A stretch of DNA of 64,000 nucleotides from Microvirga lotononidis (GCF_034627025.1 NZ_CP141048.1:2120001-2184000); one strand, 5' to 3'. Positions 55,300 to 64,000 are shown, counted from the first letter of the stretch. Notes: generated by a model from the letters alone, not told the origin. Numbers and translations: made by a program.

Positions 55300-55742
55300 T
55301 TCCGGTCGTCCGGCACGGCGGGCAGGGGCAGCACGTCGATGCCTTCCTCGAGCAGGGCCCGCGCCTCGGCCAGATCCGCCTCGCCGTAGATCGAGCGCTC
55401 TTCCGCCTCGCCGTAATGCATCTTGCGCGCTTCCTCGACGAAGCCTTTGCCGACATTCTCGGAGTTCTTCATCACATGCTCGCGCAGGGCCCGCAACGCG
55501 GCGCGCATCCCTCGCTCGCGCTCCGACAGGACGGCGACGGGCTGCGGCTCCGGCGCCGGCACCTTCGGGGTCTTGTCCGTCCGCGCCACGGACGGGGCCA
55601 TGATCTGCTTCTCGACCTTGGCCGAGTTGCAGTAAGGGCAGGTCACGAAGCCGCGCTTGCGCTGCGTCTCGAACGCCTCACTCGACGGGAACCAACTCTC
55701 GAACTCATGGGCCTGCTCGCAGGCCAAGGCATACTTGATCAT
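55296..55742 (-). CDS. DUF1178 family zinc-ribbon-like protein
   Basis: 148 residues. The DUF1178 N-terminus is MIKYALACEQAHEFESWFPS with VTCPYCNSAKVEKQIMAPSV, which carries a CxxC pair; the C-terminal half contains REHVMKNSENVGKGFVEEAR and MHYGEAEERSIYGEA. The family is conserved in proteobacteria with unknown function, and one cysteine of the usual second pair is replaced (ACEQAHEF). The start at 55742 is supported by AGGA and family conservation. It overlaps the ArsR 3' end by 4 bp on the opposite strand. Confidence 0.92.
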   Translation of the reverse strand: MIKYALACEQAHEFESWFPSSEAFETQRKRGFVTCPYCNSAKVEKQIMAPSVARTDKTPKVPAPEPQPVAVLSERERGMRAALRALREHVMKNSENVGKGFVEEARKMHYGEAEERSIYGEADLAEARALLEEGIDVLPLPAVPDDRN

Positions 55743-55785
55743 GTCCTGTGGAGATTTAAGGATTGAAGCGCGGAATGGGAAGGGA

Positions 55786-56649
55786 TCAGGCGCTGGCCGC
55801 CCGATCCGTCTCGATGAAGGGGACGACCTCGACCTTGAAGGGCCGGGCGTTCTTGAGGGTCGGGATACGGCCGCGCACATCGGCCACGAGGGCGGTGTCG
55901 ATCTCGGCCAGGAAGACGCCGGGTTCCGTTCCGCCTTCCGCCAGCACCCGGCCCCAGGGATCGATGATGACTGAGTGCCCGAAGGTCTCGCGGCCGTCCT
56001 CGTGCAGGCCGCCCTGCGCGGCGGAGATCATGAAGGAGCCGGTCTCGATCGCTCGTGCCCGGTGCAGGACGTGCCAATGGGCTTCGCCGGTCTGCTTGGT
56101 GAAGGCCGCCGGGGCCGAGAGGAACGAGGCGCCGTTCTCGGCCAGCGCCTTGTAGAGGGCGGCGAAGCGCACGTCGTAGCAGATGGTCATGCCGAGATAG
56201 CCCCAGGGGGTCTCGGCCGCCACAGCCGAGGCTCCGCCCGTATAGGTGGCCGATTCGCGCCAGCTCTCGCCGTTCGGCAGGTCCACGTCGTAGAGGTGGA
56301 TCTTGTCGTAGGAGGCGATGATGTCGCCGTCCTGGCCGATCAGGAAGGCGCGGTTGGCGACCTTGTCGCCTTCTTTCACGGCGATCGAGCCGATCTGAAC
56401 GACGACGCCCTTCTCCCGCGCCACCTCGCGCAGGGCCGCCAGCACGGGGTCCTGCGCCTCCGGCCCCACCTTGTCGAACAGCTCCGCCCGGTCCCGGCAG
56501 ACGAGGGAGGTCATCTCCGGCGTCTGGGCGAAATGCGCGCCCTGGGAAGCGGCCTCGCGAACGAGCGCGACCGCATCGTCGCGGTTCTTTAGAACGTCGC
56601 GTCCGGAGCGCATCTGGACGCAGGCGGCGGTGAAGCGAGTCGAGGTCAT
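55786..56649 (-). CDS. carbon-nitrogen hydrolase (Nit1/deaminated-glutathione amidase-like)
   Basis: 287 residues. The nitrilase triad is visible: TPEMTSLV (Glu), DKIHLYDVDLPNG (Lys) and GMTICYDVRFAALYKALA (Cys). FGHSVIIDPWGRVLAEG closes the fold. The closest described group hydrolyses deaminated glutathione, a transaminase side product (metabolite repair). Its location next to grxC in a glutathione-related cluster fits this role. grxC lies 15 bp upstream, so they are co-transcribed. Confidence 0.92.
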   Translation of the reverse strand: MTSTRFTAACVQMRSGRDVLKNRDDAVALVREAASQGAHFAQTPEMTSLVCRDRAELFDKVGPEAQDPVLAALREVAREKGVVVQIGSIAVKEGDKVANRAFLIGQDGDIIASYDKIHLYDVDLPNGESWRESATYTGGASAVAAETPWGYLGMTICYDVRFAALYKALAENGASFLSAPAAFTKQTGEAHWHVLHRARAIETGSFMISAAQGGLHEDGRETFGHSVIIDPWGRVLAEGGTEPGVFLAEIDTALVADVRGRIPTLKNARPFKVEVVPFIETDRAASA

Positions 56650-56664
56650 GAAGTCTGGTCTCCG

Positions 56665-56922
56665 TCAGGCCTGCAATAAAGGCTCAAGCTGGCCCCTGTC
56701 ATCAAGAGCATACAGATCATCGCAGCCGCCGACATGCTTTTCGCCGATGAAGATCTGCGGGACGGTCGATCGGCCGTTCGCCTTCTGCATCATCTCGGCG
56801 CGGGCTTCCGGCTTCTTCTCGATGTCGATCTCGGTGAAGGCGGCGCCTTTCTCGGTGAGGAGCTTCTTGGCGGCCGAGCAATAGGGGCACCAGCTCTTCG
56901 TGTAGATCGTGATGGACGGCAT
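56665..56922 (-). CDS. grxC: glutaredoxin 3
   Basis: 85 residues. The dithiol active site CPYC is in YTKSWCPYCSAAKKLL, TVPQIFIGEKHVGGCDDLYAL carries the cis-Pro and glutathione-binding segment, and KGAAFTEIDIEK is typical of GrxC. It reduces protein disulfides with glutathione. The ATG at 56922 is preferred to the TTG at 56931 because AGGAG is too close to the TTG. It is followed by the nitrilase-like gene. Confidence 0.95.
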   Translation of the reverse strand: MPSITIYTKSWCPYCSAAKKLLTEKGAAFTEIDIEKKPEARAEMMQKANGRSTVPQIFIGEKHVGGCDDLYALDDRGQLEPLLQA

Positions 56923-56973
56923 GGGGGACAATTCTCCTTGGATGGCGAGGATATAGGAAGCCTTGGGCTATCT

Positions 56974-57756
56974 TCACAACTCCTGGACAACTCGGGCGAA
57001 GGCCAGAATATCCACGGCGGTCGCGCCGCCGCGCAGGAGTGCCCGCGAGGCCGCATTGGCCGTGGACCCGGTGGTCAGCACGTCGTCGATCAGGAGCACC
57101 CGCTTGCCCTTGAGCCTGGCCCGGGCGTCCAGGGGCACACGGAAAGCGCCCTGGAGATTTTCCTGCCTCTGCGCCTTGGTGAGCCCCACTTGGCGGCGGG
57201 TGTGCTTGACGCGGGCGAGCAGGAACGGGTCGCAGGCGACGCAGCTCTCCACCGAGACGATCCTGGCGAGAGCCATGGCCTGATTGAACCGTCGCCGCCA
57301 AAGCCGCCAGCGATGCAGCGGCACCGGCACGATCACATCCGCTTCGGCGAGAAGCTCGGCGCCGGCCCGGGCCATCATGCCGCCGAGCGCCCGGGCGAGT
57401 TCCAGGCGGTCGTTGTATTTCAGCCGGTGGACGAGCAGGCTCGCCGTGCCGTCATACTCCGCCACCGCCCGGGCGCGCTGAAAGACCGGCGGGTCCGCAA
57501 TGGCGGCCGGCGAGAGAAGCGGCTGGCCGAGATCGACCGTAAAGGGCGTCCCCAGCCGCTCGCAGAAGGGACGCTCGATGAACCGGATCTGCGACCAGCA
57601 GGCCGCGCACAGGGCATGGGGCTCACCCGTGGCCGCCTGGCAGGCGATGCAGGTCGGCGGATAGATCAGGCCGAGGGCCGATCGCCATGCCGCGCGCGCT
57701 CCCGCACGGAAGCGGGCGCTCGGCGGGATCGGTTCGACTTCGGCAGGCTCGCTCAT
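56974..57756 (-). CDS. ComF-family phosphoribosyltransferase-like protein
   Basis: 260 residues. An N-terminal zinc-ribbon-like region (CIACQAATGEPHALCAACW) is followed by a type I phosphoribosyltransferase fold with HRWRLWRRRFNQAMALARIV, TRRQVGLTKAQRQENLQGAF and the PRPP loop VLLIDDVLTTGSTANAASRAL. ComF is needed for DNA uptake in naturally competent species; elsewhere its role is unclear. It is the first gene of a minus-strand run with grxC, the nitrilase-like gene and DUF1178, divergent from a methyltransferase. Confidence 0.92.
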   Translation of the reverse strand: MSEPAEVEPIPPSARFRAGARAAWRSALGLIYPPTCIACQAATGEPHALCAACWSQIRFIERPFCERLGTPFTVDLGQPLLSPAAIADPPVFQRARAVAEYDGTASLLVHRLKYNDRLELARALGGMMARAGAELLAEADVIVPVPLHRWRLWRRRFNQAMALARIVSVESCVACDPFLLARVKHTRRQVGLTKAQRQENLQGAFRVPLDARARLKGKRVLLIDDVLTTGSTANAASRALLRGGATAVDILAFARVVQEL

Positions 57757-57857
57757 GAGCGAAGCTTAGCGGAAGGCTGCCGCCTTGGCATCTCCGTCGC
57801 TGAGACGGATAAAAAATCCTTGGTTCTTGGACTCGCACACGCCATATCGAGCGCCTC

Positions 57858-58742
57858 ATGACCACGCCCCTCGTTTTCGACCGTCCCCTCGTCCGCCGCC
57901 GCCTGACCCGCGCGCTCGACCAAGGCTATGCCGATTTCCTTCTGGTCCGCGCCGTCGAGGATCTGGAGGAGCGGCTGTCCACGGTGCTGCGGAGCTTCGA
58001 TCTCGCGCTCGATGTGGGTACGCCGACGCCGATCGCCGCCGAGGCCCTGCGCCGAAGCGGGCACGTCGGGACCGTCATCCGACTGGCCCCGGTGCCGGAG
58101 CGTGGGAGCGTGGTCGGAGACGAAGAGCGCCTGCCGTTCTCGGGCGAGCGCTTCGATCTCGCGGTGTCGCTCCTGGCCCTGCACGGCGTCAACGACCTGC
58201 CCGGATCCCTCATCCAGATCCGCCGGGCGCTGAAGGCCGACGGCCTCTTCATCGGCGCGCTCCTGGGCGGTTCGACCCTGACGGAGCTGCGTCAGTCCCT
58301 GACCCAGGCCGAAGCGGAGGTCGAGGGCGGCGTGAGCCCTCGCGTGGCGCCGTTCGCCGACCTACGCGACATCGGCGGCCTGCTGCAGCGCGCAGGCTTT
58401 GCCCTCCCGGTCACCGATACGGATGTGGTCCGGGTGCGCTATGCCAATGCCTTCGCGCTCATGCGGGACCTGCGCCGGATGGGGCTGACCAACGCCCTGC
58501 TCGACCGCCGGAGGACGCCTCTGCGGCGCGCGACCCTGATGCGGGCGGCCGAGATCTATGCGGAGCGCTTCGGCGACGCGGACGGCCGCATCCCGGCAAC
58601 CTTCGAGATCGTCTGGCTCTCCGGCTGGACCCCGCATGAAAGCCAGCAGAAGCCTCTGCGTCCCGGCTCCGCCAAGGCGCGATTGGCCGATGCTTTGGGC
58701 GTGAAGGAGGGAGACCCCGCGCCCCGGCCCGACAAGACGTGA
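57858..58742 (+). CDS. class I SAM methyltransferase, NDUFAF5/BioC-like
   Basis: 294 residues. LVFDRPLVRRRLTRALDQGY at the start and a Rossmann domain with LALDVGTPTPIAAEALR, GDEERLPFSGERFDLAVSLLALHGVNDLPGSLIQIRRALK and LFIGALLGGSTLTELRQSL match the NDUFAF5-type group. In eukaryotes NDUFAF5 hydroxylates a complex I subunit arginine; the bacterial role is not settled. The SAM loop is slightly degenerate (DVGTPTP rather than DxGxGxG). It is divergent from comF. Confidence 0.87.
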   Translation: MTTPLVFDRPLVRRRLTRALDQGYADFLLVRAVEDLEERLSTVLRSFDLALDVGTPTPIAAEALRRSGHVGTVIRLAPVPERGSVVGDEERLPFSGERFDLAVSLLALHGVNDLPGSLIQIRRALKADGLFIGALLGGSTLTELRQSLTQAEAEVEGGVSPRVAPFADLRDIGGLLQRAGFALPVTDTDVVRVRYANAFALMRDLRRMGLTNALLDRRRTPLRRATLMRAAEIYAERFGDADGRIPATFEIVWLSGWTPHESQQKPLRPGSAKARLADALGVKEGDPAPRPDKT

Positions 58743-58820
58743 TTCTCATCCCGTCTTGGGCCGCAACCGGGTTGCCCTATCTTCTCACTTGAGAAGACTT
58801 CTCTGGAAAGCGGTGACCCC

Positions 58821-59186
58821 ATGAAAGAGCCCGGCCCGGATCATCCGATCACGATTACGAAGAACCCGCACCGCATCCGGGTCATGCTCGGCGGCTTCAT
58901 CGTCGCCGAGACGACGAAGGGCCTAACCCTCCGAGAGGCCACTCTTCCGCCGGTGCATTACATCCCCCGCGAGGATGTGCGGATGGATCTGCTTGATTCC
59001 ACCGAGCACAGGACCCATTGCCCCTACAAGGGCGACGCCTCGTATTTCACCGTGAACGGCGGCGGGCTTGTGCGCGAGAACGCGGCATGGAGCTACGAGG
59101 AGCCTGCCCCCGCCGTCGCGGCCATCAAGGAGCACTTGGCGTTCTATCCGGAGAAGGTCGACGCCATCGAGGAATTCCAGGATTAG
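58821..59186 (+). CDS. DUF427 domain protein
   Basis: 121 residues containing the whole DUF427 (NTP_transf_9-like) fold: IRVMLGGFIVAETTKGLTLREATLPPVHYIPREDVRM, then STEHRTHCPYKGDASYFTVN and NAAWSYEEPAPAVAAIKEHLAFYPEKVDAI. The HCPYKG motif is the family's hallmark. Function is unknown. It is on the same strand as the methyltransferase 78 bp upstream and the alcohol dehydrogenase downstream, with modest gaps, so shared transcription is possible but not shown. Confidence 0.93.
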   Translation: MKEPGPDHPITITKNPHRIRVMLGGFIVAETTKGLTLREATLPPVHYIPREDVRMDLLDSTEHRTHCPYKGDASYFTVNGGGLVRENAAWSYEEPAPAVAAIKEHLAFYPEKVDAIEEFQD

Positions 59187-59279
59187 CCCCTCGTTCTAAT
59201 GGCTGAAGCGCAGGCGGGTTGCTGGCCCCTTCGGCTCGCGGCACTCTGGGCGCAGAGGAACCCACTTTTGGGACAGTCC

Positions 59280-60428
59280 ATGTCGCCGTTCACTTTCAAC
59301 ACCGCACCCTCGCTTATCGTCGGCTCCGGCAGCATCGCGCGCCTGGGCGAGATCGCGGCTCAGCGCCTCGGGCCCCGCGTACTCGTGGTCACCGATGCGG
59401 GCCTCGTGAAAGCCGGGCTGATCGAACCGGCCCTCCATGTGCTGGAGGAGGCGGGCATCGCGGTCGACGTCTTCGACGCGGTCGTGGCCGATCCGCCCGA
59501 GGATGTGGTGCTGGCCGCCGTTGCGAAAGCCAAGGATTTCGAGGCAAGGGCGGTGATCGGATTCGGCGGCGGCTCCTCCATCGACGTGGCGAAGCTCGTC
59601 GCGCTTCTCGCGGCGAGCGATGAGAAACTTCCCGAGATCTACGGCGTCGGCATCGCGAAAGGTCCCCGGCTGCCGCTGCTCGCCATTCCTACGACGGCCG
59701 GAACGGGATCGGAGGTGACGCCGATCTCCATCGTGACCACCGGGAGGCACGAGAAGAAGGGCGTCGTCTCGCCGCTCATCATTCCCGACATTGCGCTGCT
59801 CGATCCGGATCTGACCGTGAATCTGCCGCCCCACGTGACGGCGGCGACCGGCATCGACGCGATGGTCCATGCGATCGAGGCCTATACCTCGACGAGCCCC
59901 AACAACAATCCGGTCTCGCGGACATTGGCGAAGGAGGCCCTGCGCCTGCTCGGCCGCAACATCGAGCGCGCCGTGCATCACGGCCACGATATCGAGGCCC
60001 GCTCCGCCATGCTGCTCGGCTCCATGCTGGCCGGGCAGGCCTTCGCCAATTCGCCCGTGGCCGCCGTTCACGCGCTGGCCTATCCCATCGGCGGGCATTT
60101 CGGCGTGCCGCACGGGTTGTCCAATGCGCTCGTCCTGCCGCACGTGCTGCGCTTCAATGCGAGCGCCTGCGAGGCGGCTTATGCGGAGCTTGCGCCCCAT
60201 GCCTTCCCGGAGCTTGAAGGCTCTGCGTCGGGCGCGGCTTTCGTAGAAGCGCTTGCCGCCTTGTGCGGGAAAGTCGGTCTTCAGCCGCGCTTGCGCGACG
60301 TGGGAATTCCCCAGGAGGCCGTTCCGATGATGGCCGAGGATGCCATGAAGCAGACGCGGCTACTCGTGAACAACCCGCGTCCGCTCACCCTCGAGGATGC
60401 GCGCGCCATCTACGAAGCGGCCTGGTGA
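59280..60428 (+). CDS. iron-containing alcohol dehydrogenase
   Basis: 382 residues. The N-terminal NAD-binding domain has IVGSGSIARLGEIA and AVIGFGGGSSIDVAKLVALL with the GGGS loop. The metal-binding domain has PTTAGTGSEVTPISIVT, GIDAMVHAIEAYTS and FGVPHGLSNALVLPHVLRFN, carrying the conserved histidines. It oxidises alcohols or reduces aldehydes with NAD(P) and Fe(II); the substrate is unknown. The ATG at 59280 starts directly before the fold. Its stop overlaps the GTG start of the thioesterase gene (GTGA), so the two are coupled. Confidence 0.92.
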   Translation: MSPFTFNTAPSLIVGSGSIARLGEIAAQRLGPRVLVVTDAGLVKAGLIEPALHVLEEAGIAVDVFDAVVADPPEDVVLAAVAKAKDFEARAVIGFGGGSSIDVAKLVALLAASDEKLPEIYGVGIAKGPRLPLLAIPTTAGTGSEVTPISIVTTGRHEKKGVVSPLIIPDIALLDPDLTVNLPPHVTAATGIDAMVHAIEAYTSTSPNNNPVSRTLAKEALRLLGRNIERAVHHGHDIEARSAMLLGSMLAGQAFANSPVAAVHALAYPIGGHFGVPHGLSNALVLPHVLRFNASACEAAYAELAPHAFPELEGSASGAAFVEALAALCGKVGLQPRLRDVGIPQEAVPMMAEDAMKQTRLLVNNPRPLTLEDARAIYEAAW

Positions 60429-60871
60429 CGATCCCGATGTCGGACCGCCCCACGCGCCTTCACCGCTCCGCCTTCAGGCTGTTTCGCCCCGTCGCGACGC
60501 GGTGGATGGACAACGATGCCTACGGGCACGTGAACAACGTGCATTACTACTCGTATTTCGACAGCGCCGTGAACGGGTGGCTCGTGGAGAAAGGGCAGCT
60601 TGCCATCGCCGAGAGTCCGGTCATCGGCCTCGTGGTGGAATCGGGCTGCACCTATTTCGAGAGCGTCGCCTTTCCAGAAGCCCTGGAGGCCGGCATCGCC
60701 GTCGCGCATCTCGGCCGTTCCTCGGTGCGCTACCAGATCGGAATCTTCAGGAGCGGCGCCGAGCAGGCCGCAGCCCAGGGCCATTTCGTCCATGTCTATG
60801 TGGACCGCGCCACCCAGCGCCCGGTTGAGATTCCTCCCGAGACGCGGGGCCTGCTCAGCGAATGGCTTTGA
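60425..60871 (+). CDS. hotdog-fold acyl-CoA thioesterase (4HBT-like)
   Basis: 148 residues. FRPVATRWMDNDAYGHVNNVHYYSYFDSAVN is the 4HBT active-site helix with the catalytic Asp in RWMDNDAYGHVNN, and ESGCTYFESVAFPEALEAGI is the central strand. It hydrolyses acyl-CoA or another thioester. The GTG at 60425 overlaps the alcohol dehydrogenase stop; the ATG at 60437 is an alternative. Coupling to a dehydrogenase hints at a shared aldehyde/acyl pathway. The 3' end overlaps the convergent DMT gene by 17 bp. Confidence 0.9.
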   Translation: MTIPMSDRPTRLHRSAFRLFRPVATRWMDNDAYGHVNNVHYYSYFDSAVNGWLVEKGQLAIAESPVIGLVVESGCTYFESVAFPEALEAGIAVAHLGRSSVRYQIGIFRSGAEQAAAQGHFVHVYVDRATQRPVEIPPETRGLLSEWL

Positions 60872-61781
60872 CCCGTCCGCTGAAGGACACGAGCGCCACA
60901 CCGGTCAGCACCACCACGCCTCCGGTGAGCTCCCGCAGGCCGATGCTCTCGCCGAGGAACAGCACGGCCATGATGGTCGTCCAGACCGGCTGGAGATAGC
61001 CGACCATCGAGGCCCTGGTGGGACCGGCGCGGCGAATGAGCCGCATGAAGAGCAGGATCGGCAGGGCGGTCGAGACGATGCCGAGCGCCAGCAGCGAGGC
61101 TGCGCTGCCCGGCACTGCGGCGAAGGCGGAAGGCCCTGCAACAACGAGCGCCAGCGTGGTCGCCGGGATGCCGGAGCAGATCTGCTGGCCGAGAGCGAGG
61201 CGGGCGGGATCCGCATGTCTGATCGAGCGGACATAGAGGTTCGCGGCCGCATAGCTGAGGGCAGTCGCCACCATGGTCAGCGCGCCCCAAGGGCTGATGC
61301 CGCTGTCCGGCAGGGCCGTAGGTCCGATGAGAATACCCATGCCCGCAAGGCCGATGACGACGCCCACGAAGCGCCGCGGGGTCAGCCGCTCGTCCGCATA
61401 GAGCAGGTGCGACAGAACCGCGACGAGGAGCGGTCCTGAGGCCTGGATCATGGCCGCCGGCGCTGTTCCGATCTGGGTCAGCGCATGCGCCACGAGCACA
61501 TTCGGGATCCAGCCATTGAGGGCGCCCAGGACCACCCAATGGTGCCACTGGCCGTTGTCGGGGCGGAAGCTCTTGGCCTGCACAACGAACCACAGGGCGA
61601 GGGCGGATGCGCCGATGAGGCCGCGAATGGAGGCCAGTACGAAGGGGTTTATGCTTCCGCTCAGCTTGATGAACAGGAACGAGGTCGACCACAGCATCGA
61701 GCAGACAAGGAGGTTCGTCGCCATGAAGGCCGGGGTCGGAGCTGCAGGGAGCGTGGCGACTTCCCCGGATGCGGTGGACAT
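60855..61781 (-). CDS. DMT-family (EamA) transporter
   Basis: 308 residues with ten hydrophobic helices in two EamA repeats: ATNLLVCSMLWSTSFLFIKL and NPFVLASIRGLIGASAL in the first, GALTMVATALSYAAANLYVR and GYLQPVWTTIMAVLFLGE in the second. It probably exports amino acids or metabolites. The ATG at 61781 places the start 9 bp after the mutT stop, so these two are an operon; the longer frame lies inside mutT. Confidence 0.9.
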   Translation of the reverse strand: MSTASGEVATLPAAPTPAFMATNLLVCSMLWSTSFLFIKLSGSINPFVLASIRGLIGASALALWFVVQAKSFRPDNGQWHHWVVLGALNGWIPNVLVAHALTQIGTAPAAMIQASGPLLVAVLSHLLYADERLTPRRFVGVVIGLAGMGILIGPTALPDSGISPWGALTMVATALSYAAANLYVRSIRHADPARLALGQQICSGIPATTLALVVAGPSAFAAVPGSAASLLALGIVSTALPILLFMRLIRRAGPTRASMVGYLQPVWTTIMAVLFLGESIGLRELTGGVVVLTGVALVSFSGRVKAIR

Positions 61782-61789
61782 GCGTGACC

Positions 61790-62200
61790 TCAGACCAGAA
61801 GATCGACGAGGAACGGGATCAGCGGCTCGTCGGCAGGCGGCATGGGATAGCTGCGGAGTTCCTGAGCCTTGACCCATTTCAGGGCCTGCCCCTCGAGCGG
61901 CTGCACGAAGCCTTCCCAGCGTCGGCAGATGTAGAGCGGCATGAGCAGGTGGAAGGTCTCATAGGCGTGGCTCGCGAAGGTCAGAGGCGCCAGGCAGGGC
62001 TCCTTCACGGTGATGCCGAGCTCCTCGCGCAGCTCGCGGATCAGCGTCTCCTCCGGCCGCTCGCCGGGCTCCAGCTTGCCGCCGGGAAACTCCCACAGGC
62101 CGGCGAGCTGCTTCCCTTCAGGCCGTTGAGCCAGAAGGATGCGATTGTCCGTATCGATCAGGGCGACGGCAACGACGACGGTGAGCTTGAGAGGGGGCAC
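61790..62200 (-). CDS. mutT: 8-oxo-dGTP diphosphatase / MutT-type Nudix hydrolase
   Basis: 136 residues. The Nudix box GGKLEPGERPEETLIRELREELGI is complete (GX5EX7REUXEEXGU), preceded by LAQRPEGKQLAGLWEFPGG, a MutT signature. It removes oxidised dGTP from the nucleotide pool. The GTG at 62200 matches the usual family start; the frame extends upstream to 62338, but those residues are not typical and overlap the divergent promoter region. It is transcribed with the DMT gene. Confidence 0.88.
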   Translation of the reverse strand: MPPLKLTVVVAVALIDTDNRILLAQRPEGKQLAGLWEFPGGKLEPGERPEETLIRELREELGITVKEPCLAPLTFASHAYETFHLLMPLYICRRWEGFVQPLEGQALKWVKAQELRSYPMPPADEPLIPFLVDLLV

Positions 62201-62359
62201 GGGTGATCGAGTCGCCTGTGTGGGAGGAGCAACGCCGCTCTCATACCCTGCTTCGGCCCCAAAGCGAACCGGTTTCACCTCGCTTGACAAATGTAACTTT
62301 GAAACGCAACCTGAAGAAATAATTCCGGTTGGCAACACAACCGTTCTCCAGGGGCTTTC

Positions 62360-62752
62360 ATGATCCGCTCACTATGCATTGCGTCACTATGCATTGCGGC
62401 TTCCGCCGCACTCGCTTGCGTCCTCGGAACGGGATCGGCGCAGGCGCAGGACTGCTCAGGCGCCCCGATCTATTTCAACGGGGAACTGGCCGAGGTCGAG
62501 GGCGAATTGACCGTAAAATCCGGCAAGGGCTGTGTTTTCGGCCTCAACGGCATCCCGGGCGCCCTCAGGGAAACGGTGATCTCGCAGAAGCCGAAGTCGG
62601 GCCGGGCCGGTGTCGATGGGCTCAAACCCTATTATGTGTCCAAGCCTGGGTATCAGGGATCGGACGAGTTCGCCTACACGTTCATCGGGATGAGCCAGTA
62701 CGGCGGCCCGATGCGGATCACCGTCAAGCGCAAGGTTACCGTCGTTCCCTGA
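62360..62752 (+). CDS. secreted hypothetical protein, 130 aa
   Basis: 130 residues with a signal peptide (IRSLCIASLCIAASAALACV, cleavage likely after AQA) and a small beta-rich domain with two cysteines (QDCSG, KGCVFG) and the repeat-like pattern KSGRAGVDGLKPYYVSKPGYQGSDEFAYTF. I do not recognise a named family, but the segment resembles an Ig-like or cadherin-like strand arrangement. The signal-peptide coding DNA contains a short tandem repeat (CTATGCATTGCG twice). A TTGACA lies at 62284 upstream without a good -10. It is convergent with argJ. Confidence 0.75.
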   Translation: MIRSLCIASLCIAASAALACVLGTGSAQAQDCSGAPIYFNGELAEVEGELTVKSGKGCVFGLNGIPGALRETVISQKPKSGRAGVDGLKPYYVSKPGYQGSDEFAYTFIGMSQYGGPMRITVKRKVTVVP

Positions 62753-62758
62753 GCGGGA

Positions 62759-64000
62759 TCAGCTCCGGTAATCGCCGTTGATCTCCACATAGGCCTTGGT
62801 GAGGTCGCAGGTCCAGGCGGTGGCCTCGCCGCGGCCGAGGCCGAGGTCGACGCGGATCGTGATCTCGTCGCCCTGCATGTAGGTGGAGGTCCGGGCCTCG
62901 TCGTATTCCGGATCGCGGGCACCTTTGACGGCGACGCGGATGTCGCCGAACCAGATCGCGAGCTTGTCGCGCTCGGCCGGCTCGCCGGCCTTGCCCACGG
63001 CCATGACCACGCGGCCCCAATTGGCGTCCTCGCCGGCCACCGCCGTCTTCACCAGGGGGGAATTGGCGATCGCCATGGCGATCCGCTTGGCCGAGGTGGC
63101 GCCCGTGGCGCCGGTCACCTTCACCGTCACGAACTTGCGCGCGCCTTCGCCGTCGCGGGCGACCTGCTGGGCGAGGTCGGTCAGGAGACTCTCCAGCGCG
63201 CCGCGGAACTCCTTCAGGCGCCTGTCGCTCGGCAGGGAAATCGCAGGCGCGCCTTTGGCCGCGGCCGCGCCGGTCGCGAAGAAGAGCAGGGTATCGGACG
63301 TGGAGGTGTCGCTGTCCACGGTCACGCAGTTGAAGCTCTTGTCGGCGCCCTTCTTGAGCAGCGCCTGCAGCACCGGGGCGGCAATGGGCGCGTCGGTGAA
63401 GATGAAGGAGAGCATGGTCGCCATGTCCGGCGCGATCATGCCGGCGCCCTTGGCGATGCCGTTGATCGTGACCTCGACGCCGCCGATGGTGGCCGTGCGG
63501 GTCGCCACCTTGGGGAAGGTGTCGGTGGTCATGATCGCCTTGGCGGCGTCGAGCCAGGCGGTGGGCTTCGCCTTCTTCTCGCAGGCCGTGAGCACGTTCT
63601 CGAACTTCGTCGCATCGAGAGGCTCGCCGATCACGCCCGTGGAGGCGATGAAGACCTGGGACGCGCGGCAGCCGGCCGCCTCGGCGGCGATATCGGCCGT
63701 GAGCTTGACCGCCTCGGCGCCCTTCTTGCCCGTGAAGGCATTCGCGTTGCCGGAATTGACCACCAGGGCCCGGGCCGTGCCCTTGCTCAGGTTCTTGCGG
63801 CACCAGTCGACCGGGGCCGACGGGCATTTGGAGCGGGTGAACACGCCTGCCACGGTCGTGTCCTTGGGCAGCGTCACATAGAGAACGTCGGTTCGGTTCT
63901 TGTATCGGATGCCGGCCTCCGCCGTCGCAATCCTGACGCCGTCGATGGCGGGAAGCGCCGGAAACGACTTGGGCGCGAGCGGAGACACGGACTTGGACAT
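62759..64000 (-). CDS. argJ: bifunctional glutamate N-acetyltransferase / amino-acid acetyltransferase ArgJ
   Basis: 413 residues, complete; its ATG is the last codon position of the window. It has [15 protein letters not shown], the autocleavage site in [17 protein letters not shown] (Thr of ATM becomes the N-terminal nucleophile of the beta chain), [15 protein letters not shown] and [17 protein letters not shown]. It recycles the acetyl group from N-acetylornithine to glutamate in arginine synthesis; the bifunctional form also uses acetyl-CoA, but which form this is cannot be seen. Upstream sequence is outside the window. Confidence 0.96.
   Translation of the reverse strand: MSKSVSPLAPKSFPALPAIDGVRIATAEAGIRYKNRTDVLYVTLPKDTTVAGVFTRSKCPSAPVDWCRKNLSKGTARALVVNSGNANAFTGKKGAEAVKLTADIAAEAAGCRASQVFIASTGVIGEPLDATKFENVLTACEKKAKPTAWLDAAKAIMTTDTFPKVATRTATIGGVEVTINGIAKGAGMIAPDMATMLSFIFTDAPIAAPVLQALLKKGADKSFNCVTVDSDTSTSDTLLFFATGAAAAKGAPAISLPSDRRLKEFRGALESLLTDLAQQVARDGEGARKFVTVKVTGATGATSAKRIAMAIANSPLVKTAVAGEDANWGRVVMAVGKAGEPAERDKLAIWFGDIRVAVKGARDPEYDEARTSTYMQGDEITIRVDLGLGRGEATAWTCDLTKAYVEINGDYRS

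Overview
The window is high-GC chromosomal DNA from an alphaproteobacterium of the order Rhizobiales (Hyphomicrobiales). Methylobacteriaceae such as Microvirga or Methylobacterium are the best guess. This rests on the protein repertoire (NdvA-type glucan exporter, DUF4167, DUF1178, MetXW, ArgJ), on the block ubiG / lysC-ptsP-prfA-prmC-DUF4167 / clpB, which as I recall it is a rhizobial gene order, and on the palindromic intergenic repeats. No rRNA, tRNA or CRISPR array was seen. The genus assignment is inference.

Layout. 1-3583 (minus): carotenoid-type genes, namely two CrtI-family desaturases, a CrtF-like methyltransferase and a DUF2141 protein. 3842-5417 (plus): RlpA-like lipoprotein, two small unknowns and a PHA-granule-type protein. 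5613-13062: a glycan cluster with a glycosyltransferase, UDP-galactopyranose mutase, a GH1-RmlD fusion and, convergently, a GH2 enzyme. 13383-21762 (plus): envelope genes, namely a small membrane protein, an MscS-type channel, a CAP lipoprotein, an SbmA-like ABC transporter, NdvA and an alpha/beta hydrolase. 21910-26263: aroK-aroB-CorC-like operon, divergent from a tiny membrane protein coupled to xerD. 26264-27168 has no protein gene I can support; it holds palindromic repeats and a strong minus-strand promoter beside a LexA-type box. 27169-33866: metXW, a GST/LysR pair, then chorismate mutase, hisC and tyrC. 33931-38791: clpB, two small charged proteins, a GIY-YIG protein and a MOSC protein.

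38976-41947 is an intact 2,972-bp IS1595-family (ISXO2-like) transposon with 26-bp perfect terminal inverted repeats and an 8-bp target duplication (AACAAAAA). It carries four cargo genes: a Cas2-like small protein on the plus strand and, 8 bp behind the transposase in the same direction, a 272-aa unknown, a PIN-domain protein and a 71-aa basic protein. This is the least ordinary system in the window.

42001-49369 (minus) is the operon lysC-ptsP-prfA-fosX-prmC-DUF4167. A FosX-type fosfomycin hydrolase with its catalytic residues conserved sits, translationally coupled, between prfA and prmC. 49639-64000 holds ubiG, nhaA, a LysR/MFS pair, a metallophosphoesterase, an ArsR/SRPBCC pair with a palindrome over the ArsR start codon, and then DUF1178, a nitrilase-like hydrolase, grxC, comF, a methyltransferase, DUF427, an iron alcohol dehydrogenase with a thioesterase, a DMT exporter, mutT, a secreted unknown and argJ, whose start codon is the last base of the window.

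Most operons are tightly packed, with 4-bp start/stop overlaps. At least four types of long palindromic repeat occupy the gaps between operons.
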